Assembly (NCBI RefSeq): GCF_964656455.1
Contig: NC_135715.1
Span: 159,680,437-159,744,436 of the forward strand
Source of the DNA: Halichoerus grypus
Lineage: Eukaryota; Chordata; Mammalia; Carnivora; Phocidae
DNA length: 64,000 nucleotides
Direction: 5' to 3'
Part shown: positions 51,501 to 63,500 of the stretch, piece after piece
How the letters are laid out: every line of letters begins with the position of its first letter
How positions within the stretch are numbered: position 1 is the stretch's first letter
Notes under the pieces: model-generated
What the model saw: the letters and a program-made list of their open reading frames with translations, nothing else
The model's database searches: none
What the model was told of the DNA's origin: nothing
Program-made: the position numbers and the translations under genes

Positions 51501-54500
51501 TTGGTAGCATAGGGAGAATTAGATAATGACCTCCCTCCACCCCTGGGGAAGTTGGAGCAGAAAACAGCCACCCTTAAAAAAACACCGCCTTCCCTGGGGC
51601 ACCTGATGGCTCAGTTGGTTAAGCATCCGACTCTTGGTTTCAGCTCAGGTCATGATCTCAGGGTCAAGCGATCGAGCCCCAAGTCAGGTTTCGTACTCAG
51701 CATGGAGTCTGCTTGAGATTCTCTCTCTCCCTCCCTCTGCCCATCCTGCTCGTGCTCGCTTGCTCACTCGCTCTCTCTCTCATAAATAAATAAATAAATC
51801 TTAAAAAAAGAATCTTAATTTGTTCTTCATCCTAGTTATCTGTTTAAACATAACCAATAACTAGGATGAGCAGTCTTATCTTGCCACAGCATCTGAACAA
51901 TCCAAATTGTGTAGATCATGTAGCCTGGAAGTTAAATTCAGGATTACCTTTCAACAGATGTTCACAAATGCAACTCGAATTAGAGGAATCTACAGTGTAC
52001 CAGGACTATACTGAGTTATATAAGAAATATAATGAAAGGATGCCTCCCTTTGAACTTATATCAGAGCAGCATAGAAAGCATGTTAAGTGCTAACATATTA
52101 GATAGAGGCTTCAGGTAGAGAAGGCTTCAGGAAGGGCTTCAACAAGGAGTAAGTGGAACTCAGTTTGGGCCTGATGGGATGAGCAGAACTTGACTAGGAG
52201 GACAGTAGATGGAAGAGACTACATCTGTTGCCTCTCCTCCCGTTTTGATCTCCTTTTCTTTTATAGGTCCGAATGATAAACATGTACAAGGAAATTGATC
52301 AGACACCCTACAAACAAGAGATTAATGCCAAGAACCTGATTCAGTGTTGGAAAGAATGTATGGCCATGTCTTCCTACTCCCTAAGGAAAGCGGTCGTGGA
52401 AAAATTCAACTCAGAGAATTATTGGAAGAAGAAAGGGTTGGCCATTATACCCCTGAAGTTTCCTGTTGGCCTTGGCTCAGTTGCTATTGGTCAGGTCAGT
52501 TCTCCAAACAGACCAATCAGAAGGTGTTGGGGAAACTTGCTGTGAAGGTGGATTAGCCATAGGGTTGCAATGCCTGTTTGTAAACCTTCCCCAAAGCTGT
52601 CCTCCGTCAAGCTAGCTTTTCTCCAGAGGAGATAAGAGCTCCTTTGCAGGAATCCCCAGGGTTAGTGACAAGCATTCTTGCTGGGAAATCGGGAGAGCTG
52701 GTATCTGCTTTTGGTCCTGGCATTAAGCAACTGAGTCAACTTGCTCTGGGCCCAGATCACTCAAGTATGAAGTAAGATGGTGGGATAGATGACTGCCAGC
52801 ACTCCTCTTCCAGCCCCTCTGTGCTGCAGTGTCACTGGACCATGAAATAGAAATGGGAAGCTGCACAGCATTTGGCTTTTGGAGGGTGGGATAAACTAAA
52901 CCCAGAAGAGTAACTCATTTAAATAATTTTTTTAAAACAGAATTTTAGAAATTTGCTCCCTTCTTAGCTGTTAAAAATGTGAAGAAATTTGTTCTTGTAG
53001 TTTCTTCAATTGATTAAATAAATTCCCTGCTTGTTTTTGTTTGCTAAATCCCACTTGGTGCGTGCATCTGCCCCCTCATTCTTGAATGAAACGTACCCGA
53101 ACAGCTGGTGGTCTGCGCTGTTCTAGCTCACTCTACAGCAGTGATGTGGGACCCTTGTTATCTACGTTCTTACACATACGTTTGCGTATGCATACATATA
53201 TGTAGAGAAGATGGCAGAGCCCTCAAAACTGTGGTCACTCCCCTTTGCAGAATTCACACCTTCCCCTGAGCTATGAAGAAGGAATGGCAGGTGCTTTGAG
53301 TAATGACAGATTAGGGATAAATGGGAGTGGAGCTGTGAGGAGCACTAGTAAGTATGCTGTGTGTAGAGGGAGAAGAGGAGGCCCCCCCAAAAAAATGGGC
53401 AGGAAGGTTCTTCCTTCATTCGCATGCTGATCCATTCACCTAACCATCCTGGCTCAACTGTGGGTATGATCATGAGAATGTTCCATGCTTGCTTAGACTA
53501 GTAGTAGCTCAGAGGAGCATCGTAACAATACAAGTGGTAGTCTCTTTTGCAGCCGTCCCATTCCTCGCCTGTTTGTGACAGCAGAAACAACACAGAGACA
53601 TTTAGTCATCTGCACACAATTTACCCAGATGAGGGAGACAGTCAAGAGGCTGTGGTAGAGGAATAAAGATTATTCAGAAGGAGGGGAGAGGAGAAAACCA
53701 CCACTAGGAAAGTGTTAGTGAGCAGTGAGTCCTGGTTTGAGGGTTAGACTGATTAGCGGGCAGCTAACGAAGACATGAGTCTGGTCCATCTGTCCCTGAG
53801 CAGACCAGTCAGGACCCCTGGGTAAAATAGTCCCTGTTGTTTACAGATCTCCTGGCAACCCCAGGACATAACCGTGGTAGATGCGGTAGGCTGTCTCTAG
53901 TTAACTGTTGCCCTTACCTAAATCTGGTCTCCAGAGTAGACCAGACCTGGCCCATTTCCCATATCAGAAATTTCTCAAAAATTTTTTATCTAAGAAATAA
54001 TGATAATTACTGAGCACCCCTTTTAGATTTTATCTCATTCAACCCTCAGGACAACCTATAAGATTTGTAGCCTCATTTAGTGGTGAGGAAACTGAGGTTT
54101 CAAGAGCTAAAATAACCTGCCTGAAGCCCCACATCTAGAGAGTGGGGGACTAGGGCTGGAGATTCGTGTCTGAGAGGCTCCGGGAGCAGTATTTTCTCAG
54201 CTCCATCAAGCTGCCCCTCCGTGGCACCATTTGGTGGGAACTGAGGTGGGATTCAGCTCAGCCGGGAGGAAACCAGACCACAGCCAGCAGTACGACTTCA
54301 TTCTCAGACCACCAGCCCTACCCGTCTTCCCCGGAGACCAGCGTCCATGCTGGAAACATTGGTGTAGGGCCGAATCGAGGAGTCCAATCGGGCAAGCTGC
54401 TCCGTGGAAGCCGTGTGCCAAAAGGCGATCCTGAAGCAAACCAAACAGAGGAGGGAAGGAACTAGGAAGGTTATCAAAAGGCCCAAGGCTGGGGGATTCG

Positions 54501-57500
54501 TAATGCCCCACTTCACCTTCGTTGGATAGGTATGATTCTGTTTTATAGAAGGAGAACCTGAAGCCCATAGGCGTTCACTCTCTGGCCCAAGGATATCCAG
54601 CTATTGAGCCACAGAACGTGAGAGTGGACTTTGAGACGGTCTGGTCACATGTCTTCATCCTCCCGTGCCATCTCCCTGAGCAGGGGCAGCCCCTGTGCCT
54701 GCGACAGCTGAGGGGCTCACACATACCTCCCCTCCGATGTATTTAAGGACTAGCCCCGGGACACGGAAGAGCAGACAAGACCTAATTAAGCTCTGCATCC
54801 CCAGTACCTTAGCATGGCGCCCGACACAGGGTGGAAACTCAAATGCTCCAGTGGCTGAGACATTTTGGGAATCCGTGGAACGAAAGCAAACTGCTCACCA
54901 ACCCTGGCAGCCCCTGCTGGATGATTTAGATTTCACAGACTAGGTCCCCGATCTGTGTCGGAGAACCATCTGTTCTCATGCTCCAGTCGTGCCAATTTCA
55001 CAGATGAAGCTTTGCAGAATTTTCCTTTGTGGCAGTAACAGTGGACCCTCCGGTGGTGCCACTTAACTGAACCAGATTTGATATTTTCAGTGCCCCGAGG
55101 GGATGGCAGCAGCACAGGGAACAAATTCCTCAGCAGTCCCATGCGGGCGGAGCCCCGTGGCCAGCAGGGTCACGCATGGAGGAACTGCACAAGCCACTGG
55201 GATTGTGGCTCTGGGACGTGTGGCAGCTACAAATTCCCACAAGCAACTTCTGAATTGCTTGCAGAGCCAAGGAGGCCAAATACAGACTTTAAAAGCTTCA
55301 GAAACAGATCAAATCGCTGTAGACTTTTATTGGGCGCTCACTATGTGTGAGATACTATGTTGCATTCCAAGGATGCCTTAGGACATGGCCCTTCCTTTCA
55401 GGGGGCTTCCATTCTAGCAGAGAGCAATAAAGTGGCAGAGAATGGAGCCCGGAGCAGCCCTTGCAGCCATCCCTCGGCATCTGATGAGCAGCTGGGGCAG
55501 CCAGCACCAGGCTATCTGTAGGGGATGCCACTCCCTAGCTTTACTATTTTGAGAACAAATGGTCGGGATCACAAGATGGCATCTCCAGGAGTGATGAGTG
55601 AACAAACAGTAAAACACTCTGCTGCATCCTCCCAAGTCTCTTGGGCATGATTATCATGGCAACAATGCCTTCCTCAAGGTTCTAAGATTCTCCTTTGGGC
55701 TGAGAAAGGTTATTCCTATGTCCCTATTTGACCAATACATCCCTAGGGTACACCTGCTGACCCAGGTAACTAGAGCCCATTTTCACTGTCAGTGTCTTAG
55801 AAGCTTCTGTTTCACTGGAGTCATGTAAACCTTTGGGTATCCATAAAGAGGCAGTCCTCCAAGTGTGGCTCATGGCCCACAAGTGGCAATAAAAGTTCTT
55901 CTGGTCATCAGAGAATCGATCAAGGAATGTAGTTCATTCCTTAGGTGCATCTGGTGATTGTCATGCAATTTCATTGACTTTCACTTATGACCAGGGTTGT
56001 TTATAGGTAATCTGAGTAATGAAGGTTTACTAAAATTTTTGCTTCATTGTATACCTATTCGCTTGTTACTAGAATTTTCTGAAGACCCTGCCTTTACAAA
56101 TCCTAGGTTTTTGTGCCATGCTGCCTACAAGCTTAGATATTAAGAAACTAGCTGACAGGGCTTTAAGTCACCCCTTGCTGGCCCAGACCACACCTATGAG
56201 GTTAGCATTTCCCAGTTGAACAGCTACAGAAGTGTGCCTTGCAGGGCTTCCTAAACCACAGTGCAACCACTGGGACATTTTCACCAGGACCACATGCTGT
56301 TAATATTACTCTTACACTAGAGACACAAAGTGAAAAGGCCATCCTTGTTTTCTGCAGCCTCCTGGGATATCTTCATCCCCCTTAGTCTAGCATGGACAAA
56401 ATTGCAAGAAGGCACATTGGTGTTGATTATAAAACATTTTTAGCTAGAGTCTGGATGTTTCTGATTATAGCAGCCTTTAATTCTGTGTTAGCAGTTTGGT
56501 TCTTTCTCGGTCCCTGTGGGGAGCTGTACAGTTAGATAAGATTCCTTCCAAGTTCCCTTCCAACTAAAGCCCTATAATTCTGTGCCAGGATAATTTGGGG
56601 GGGTAGGCTTGGCTCATTTTGCAGCAAACAATGTCTGTCTGTCCCATCTTATTTGGGTTTTTGTTTTTGCTTCTCTCTATCGTACCTACAACTATGGGAT
56701 TATGTGTTCATGTAAACAATTCTCCCCTGCCCCAACCTATCTGCACTTAACTTGGCATTTTACAACTGACCTCCCCCCCCAAAAAAACCAAACCCCAAAC
56801 CTAGATTGTTGTTCCACTCTGGATTAGGGAGATCCTCAAATGTCCTCATGAGGAAATAGCAGTTTGTGGAGGGTCATCCTGCCCCAGCCTCAAAGCCCCA
56901 GCACTGGCCTGGCTCTGCTCAGTGTTCTCAGGGCACTGGGAAAAGTGTGCGTATTTCAGCAGGAGATGGAAAGGAGGGGGTCATTTCCAGGGAAAATGTT
57001 TTATTCTCTTTATTTATTTTCATCTGGTACTTTTTAATACCTTCTAGAATAGACTGACAGTGAAGCACATATTTGGTTTTTGAGGACAGTTTTTATGCTG
57101 ATATCTGGTTAACATTAAACTACTAAAGTAAGGGTTGGCAAATGACAGAGTGGGTCAGGTTCTGCCCTGTTCTGTATGTCTTTGAGCTTAGAACAGCTTA
57201 TTACATGTTTTTCATTTTAATTCCAGTATAATTAACATACAGTGTTATATTAGCTTCAGCTGTACCATATAGTGATTTGACAATTCTATACATTGCTCTC
57301 CAGGGAAAATGTTTTACTTGATGAGACATGTGATAATATCAGTCCAAAAGATCATGGAAACTCTTGTCATCTTTTCTGGATAGGCTGCTGCCTTGGTTCA
57401 CATTTACCTGGATGGATCTGTGCTGGTGACTCACGGTGGGATCGAAATGGGTCAGGGGGTCCACACTAAAATGATTCAGGTAAGTATGCAACTAGTTGGA

Positions 57501-60500
57501 TTAAGTTGGGTGTGCGCTTGTAGCTGTGTATGAGAGAGAAACCAACCATGTGTATTTTCTGTTCCAAAATGAAAAAGATACGAGATTTTAGCTTTGACAG
57601 CTTAAACTGTTAAGCTGTTAACAGAAACTGGATAAACCAGCCGGTTTTGTAACTAATGTCCTAAAAGAATGTGGCAGAAGAGTCTCAGGTTGTCTTATTG
57701 CTATAGAAGATTGTGTCTTTATTTGTTGCTTTCCTTTGAGTAAGCAGGTCTCTCCCACCATCCGCAAACAAAGTATTGCTTTGAAACCTTTTGTAAACCA
57801 AAATGGAGTAAAGCAAAGTTGTAATTACCATTAATTTATATGAAAACAGGGGTGGCTCAGTGTTAAGCGGCTGCCTTCAGCTCAGGTCATGATCCCAGGG
57901 TCCTGGGATGGAGCCCCGCATCGGGCACCTTGCTCGGCGGGGAGCCTGCTTCTTCCTCTCCCTCTGCCTGCTGCTCTGCCTATCTGTGCTCTCTATCGAA
58001 AAAAAAATTTTATATGAAAATATTTTTGAGCCTTTCCAGACCCCCCTCCAAATTAACCTCTCTTAATATTTTCTGATTTGCTGATGGACGTAAACATAAA
58101 TGGAGATAAAGCACAGATGGTGACAGATGCAGTTCACAGCTCTGGCAGCTTGATGCCCAGACGCTGAGTGTGGCTCCGGGGCAGGAGCTTGGGGTTCTGC
58201 TCTCCCTGCTGGGGGTGAGCGCTGCTTCCGCAACCGTCCGCTGCCAAGCAAACACTGAACGCTATCTTGGCTCTTCATCTTTTTTATTAAAAGTGAAAAT
58301 CCTCTTCAGATTTATTTCAGTGAGCGAAAACAGGTACCAATGTAGGTGTTTTGTAAAAACCAAGAGACTCTCAAACTTTCACAAAGAGGCAGACACCAGT
58401 ATTAACAAGCGAGTTGTCTTTTTTGAACCTTTGCTGGCTAATAAGAAGATGTGTAGATACTGATGTATTGCATCATTTCTCGCCCTTTTTAGGACTTGGA
58501 GTAATCGATAATATAAATCACATTGGATATTTCTAATCAAAGTCTACCTGTTTTTTGACTCATTCGCTTTAGATTAATTTTTAGGTACTGTTTCTATTTT
58601 GCGAATAATAATAATATTAAAGATTTTAAAACATTTGGAAGGGGCAAAAAAAATTGTTAAAAAGACTCTGAACAGTTTCACCAGTTAGCAATAAGCACTG
58701 TTTTGAGGTCTTTCTGTCTTTCTTTTTTCATAAATTGCTAACATGCTGTTTATATAATTTTTTGTATCCTGGTTTTTTGTGTGTGTTTTATTTAAATTCC
58801 AGTTAGTTAACATACAGTTATATCAGTTTAACATACAGGGTAATATTAGTTTCAAGTGTACAATATAGTGATTCAACAATTCCATACAACACCCAGTGCT
58901 CATCAGGACAAGTGCATCCTTAATCCCTGTCATCTATTTAACCCATCCCCCCGCCGCCCCTGCCGTCCTCCCCTCTGATAACCATCAGTTCTCTATAGTT
59001 AAGAGTCTGTTTCTTGGTTTGCCTCTCTCTCTCTCTTTTTTCCCCTGTGCTTGTTTCTGTTTTTTTTTTTTTTCACCTATCTATCTGATATAGAGTGAGC
59101 ACTTCCTCCTGTGGTTAAGAATTCTTTGCAATCACGCTTTTTAATGGCTGCTTGTGGATGTATGTATAATTTATTTAACCATCCCCAGTTGTTGAATACT
59201 TCAATTAATATTTTTGTATGTAAGCCTGTCGTCAAATTAATGATTATTTTCTTAAAATAGATTTCCCGAAATGAAATTGCTGGGTCATAGAGTGTACCTT
59301 AAATCACGGACACTTATTACCAAATTGTTTTCCAGAAAGTATGCATTTCATTACGCCACTAACCAACTTTATCCGTTACGGCTTTTTTAAAAACCTTAGA
59401 TAATTTAATAGTTGTGAAAGATAATATCTCATTATTGCCTTGATTTGCATTTTTCTGTTTATAGAGACTTTGCTAGAATTTTGCAGAGTGAGGTGGTAGG
59501 AAAGGCCTCAAGGTGTTGATTTCATGAAGACGTGAAGCATCTCCTCCTGTGTTGGCTTGGGGCTTTGCCTCCTCTTCCTGATGCTATTGCACGTGAGAAA
59601 GTCAAAGAAACAAGAATGTGTGCTCAAGGTTTAGGGTCCAGACTAGCTATACAGGGTCTTTAGAAAAGAACTTTTTGTGGCTGCAGGAATTCATGGTTCT
59701 ACCCGCCTGTCCCTGTTGCATGTATGGGGGCTCACACGTGGGCTACTGTGTGGGTATGTGCACAGGTCTGCGACTAACCAAAGTAACGTGAAAAGAATCT
59801 CTCCTCTAAAATTCAGGTGGTTAGTCGTGAATTAAGGATGCCAATGTCTAATATCCACCTGCGTGGGACAAGCACAGAAACTGTCCCTAATACAAACATC
59901 TCTGGAGGTTCCGTGGTGGCCGATCTCAACGGGCTGGCAGTAAAGGTAAAAATCATTGCCATGGCATCCAAATCATTAGCCCCACCGGGCCAGGAACATG
60001 GGTGGAGCTCAGAAGATGTTGAGATTTAATCCAGTTCTTACCTCCTTCTCACGCCCTCCTGGTGAAAAACGTGCTTTCCCCCAGCATCAGGTTCAGTACA
60101 TGGTACAATAACCAGCTGCTCTCCTGGGCTGGAAATCCATCTCCTTTCCTCCCTCACTCCTGACATCTCATGGATCCTTCCATTCCACTCAGAAATATCT
60201 CTGTGTCTTTTGACATCCACGTTCCGGGAATATCGCTGCTTGGATTCAGACTCGCACCTCTTGCCAGGACCATTACAAGGCTCTGTCTCTCCACCGGAGT
60301 TTTATTGCCTTTCACTCTGGCTTCATGTTGACAGAGTGAGCTTTCCCACAAAATAAATCTGACCATGCCGTGTTTAAAAACAGTGGTCGGGGGTTTGCCA
60401 TCAGTTTTTCTGTTAAGTCCTGACCTCTTAGCACGGATTACAGGCCCCCCAACCTAGACGGTTCATCGTTAAGACCAGCTCACACTTCAACCCCACCCCT

Positions 60501-63500
60501 GGGAAACCTTTCACATCACCTCTTAAAGGGTCGGTCTCTACCTTCTCTGTGTTGTTGAGGGCCTGTGGGCCTCCTAAACAAACTCTGTAATGACACATAT
60601 GTTGTGGTTTTGAAATTAGTGTTTGCCTGAAATTATGATAATGATTTTAATTAAAAAATAATCCCTAGGATGCTTGTCAGACTCTTCTAAAACGCCTTGA
60701 ACCCATCATCAGCAAGAATCCTCAAGGCACTTGGAAGGATTGGGTGAGAATCACTGTTACTTTTGTGTTTTATGTTGGGGAAAAAAGGAGGGAGGAAAAA
60801 TGTGTGAATTAAATATCAGTTGAAATGGCACTTTAAAAGGTACTACAGTTACATAACGATAAGTAGAGGCCTTTTGGCTCTCTGCACGTGGAAACGTTAT
60901 CGTAATATGGTAGAGGAACTCTTGCATCTGGGAAAATTCTCCATTAGAGAGAAAGATTGTTTTTCTACCCAAAGCCCTTGTTTTTAAGCCAGAACAAATT
61001 AATGTTTCTTCCGATGGATCCCAGGTATTTTCTAGATAATAGCTGTAAATCTCTTTGTTATCCTCCTTTGGGTTCCACCGTTCCTAAACGGAAAGCCAAC
61101 AGTACAATCCTTCTATAAAAGTAAAAAATCACATAAGCACTCATGTAGAAATAGGAAACCAAGCCACTGGATATGTATTCAACCAGTAGTAGGCACTAAA
61201 TGCAGTGGAAATTTCAACTGCTTCCTTCGATGTACTTACAACCCCGTTGGAAGAGAAAACGCACATTCTGCAGTCAACTAGCATACTTTTAAAGTAATAG
61301 GTTATAAAGTACCAGATGGTGTGGAATGGATGTCAGTAAAAGCTGAGAGTGTGTGTCAGGCTGACTGAGGATGTCACATTAAAAGCATCGGTCGGGGGAA
61401 ATAGCATTTGGGGAATCCTCCTTAGACATGGGTCCTGCTCTTCCACAGAGTTAGGACTCATTCTATAATTCATATTTATGGGAGCTCTCAGTCCTTTTGG
61501 GGCATCTTTATTTCTGCCCTCTGCCCTGTGCTTTCCGAGCCAACAAAAGGCAGAGAGAGCCTGACTGAAGAGCGATACCGTGCAAGACAGCCAGGCCTCC
61601 GCCCTCAGAGATGCTACCATTCAGCGTGCTTTCTTCTGCTGCACTCCTCACCTTTTCCTTTCTCGGACTTGGGGACGTGGACCTAACCCCCATTTTTCTG
61701 TCTATTAGTCAACTACGTGCACTGCAGAGTCAGGAGAACTTACCATGTCAGTGGTACAATGTACCAAAATTATGCCACTTTCCCAAGACCAATGAATACC
61801 TGGTACTAAAACTAAACAACAACCACCTCATTGTCTCCTGAAACATTCCCGGTGGATAGGCTGTCTTTTCAGAAGACCGAGTGAGGTTCTTCATCAGCAG
61901 AAGGCCTGTGGGCTGTTCTAGTCCTGACTACGGGTGTAACATACCTGGGCAGTCACGGGACGTCACAGGCCCCGAACACATGCCATTACTCGCGGCAGCG
62001 ACAGCGAGTGCTCGCGAGGACAGAGAATGCAGAAAGGAATACCTTAATCTTGGTTCTTCCTGGCTATTAGTACTGATAGCTGCATTTCACGTAGAGCGAA
62101 ACCAAGATTGAAGCCGCAAGCGATTCTTTCTTGAAACATCATCATCACATCATCTTTCCTCTTATTTCCCAGGCACAAGCTGCTTTTGATGAAAGCATTA
62201 GTCTTTCAGCTACTGGATACTTCAGGTAAAGAGTCCTTTCGATCACATGCTATGAAAAATAGCAGCTGTTGCTTGAGGAAGAGTTTCACTTCCATTTGCA
62301 ATTTTGGGAAAAAATTGATTTGGGTGACCTTCTATTAACCCACTGTTATATACAACATTTAGCTTCTAGTTAATCCAAATGCCCAGAGAGGCTTCTGTTG
62401 GGAAAAATAGGCACATAAAATAAAACACGGCTTGAGCTGATGATTCAAATCCTACTGGGCGGTACTGGAGGGTTCTCTGAGGTTAGTGCTTGGAACCCAC
62501 AGCAGTAGCTGATGTTTTATTGAAAACTTAGCGTATCCTTAAGAGACAAAGGTAAAGGGATGCAAATTAAACCCATAATAAGATAAACACCATTTCACAC
62601 CTTCTAGATTGGCAAAAAAGAAGAAACCTGACAATAAGCACGTGTTGTCAAGACGCTGAACAATTGTCACTCACCTACTTTGGAAAATAATTATCAGATT
62701 ATTTTAATGGAAAATGAAAGCTATCAGAGAACAGGGTGAATCAGAAAGTCTCAACTGATTTGTCATGCTGCTAGTTCTCCAGGGAGTCTCAGGGCACTGG
62801 TCGGCTATCAGGAGTAAGTGTGAGAAGCGTTTTTAACGGCCACCTCCAGGCCAAGAAGCAGAGGAGAGAAGGGGAGAAAGTGCGGGCAAGCTGCTGGCCT
62901 GCGCACGCCTCTTATATGGTGACATCCGTTTGGTCATTGAGGAAGAGTGAGGAACAGAGCAGGCGTGGAAACCAGAGAAGTAGCAAAGAATGAGAGCCAG
63001 GGGCCTGGTCTTGCAAACAGAAGGCTGAATCCTGGAGCCGGAAAGACAGACGAACAGACGAATGTGCACCTTTGAAATAGTGTTTGGTCTAAAATGCAGG
63101 TGAAATTCCCTAAACCTGGTGACAGTAGGATGACATGATTCAATATTAACGAAAAGTAATAGATTGGGTAATCACAGAGTAAGCACCTAACTTCCAGGCA
63201 TAAGGAGTCATTCATTGGTGAGGAGCAATTGAATGTTTTTATCAGACAAAGCAAATTTAATAAGAAAGAAGTATACATTTGTTCAACAGATTTATTGCAC
63301 GCACGACATGCCGGCACATCATTGTACAAGTGTGTTCCGCTCGTTTGCTGTACATGCAAACTGAACACAGCCTCTTATGGGTCTGTTTAATCATCAGGGT
63401 CTGCAGTTAGGGGACTGAGTCGCTTAACAACGCTCCTCAAGAATTCTGTTTCTTCCAGGGGCTATGAGTCAAACATGAACTGGGAGACAGGCGAAGGCCA

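Noticed and set aside
51866..52093. 75-codon open frame downstream of a SINE in intron 25
   Set aside because: Plausible amino-acid mix but no known family, no retrocopy signs, and it starts inside the hairpin noted separately.
6160..58004. tRNA-like stretches in many places on both strands
   Set aside because: They are the tRNA-Lys-derived heads of CAN-SINEs, each followed by a CT-rich stretch and an (AAATA)n tail, and usually by a target-site duplication. None is a free tRNA gene.
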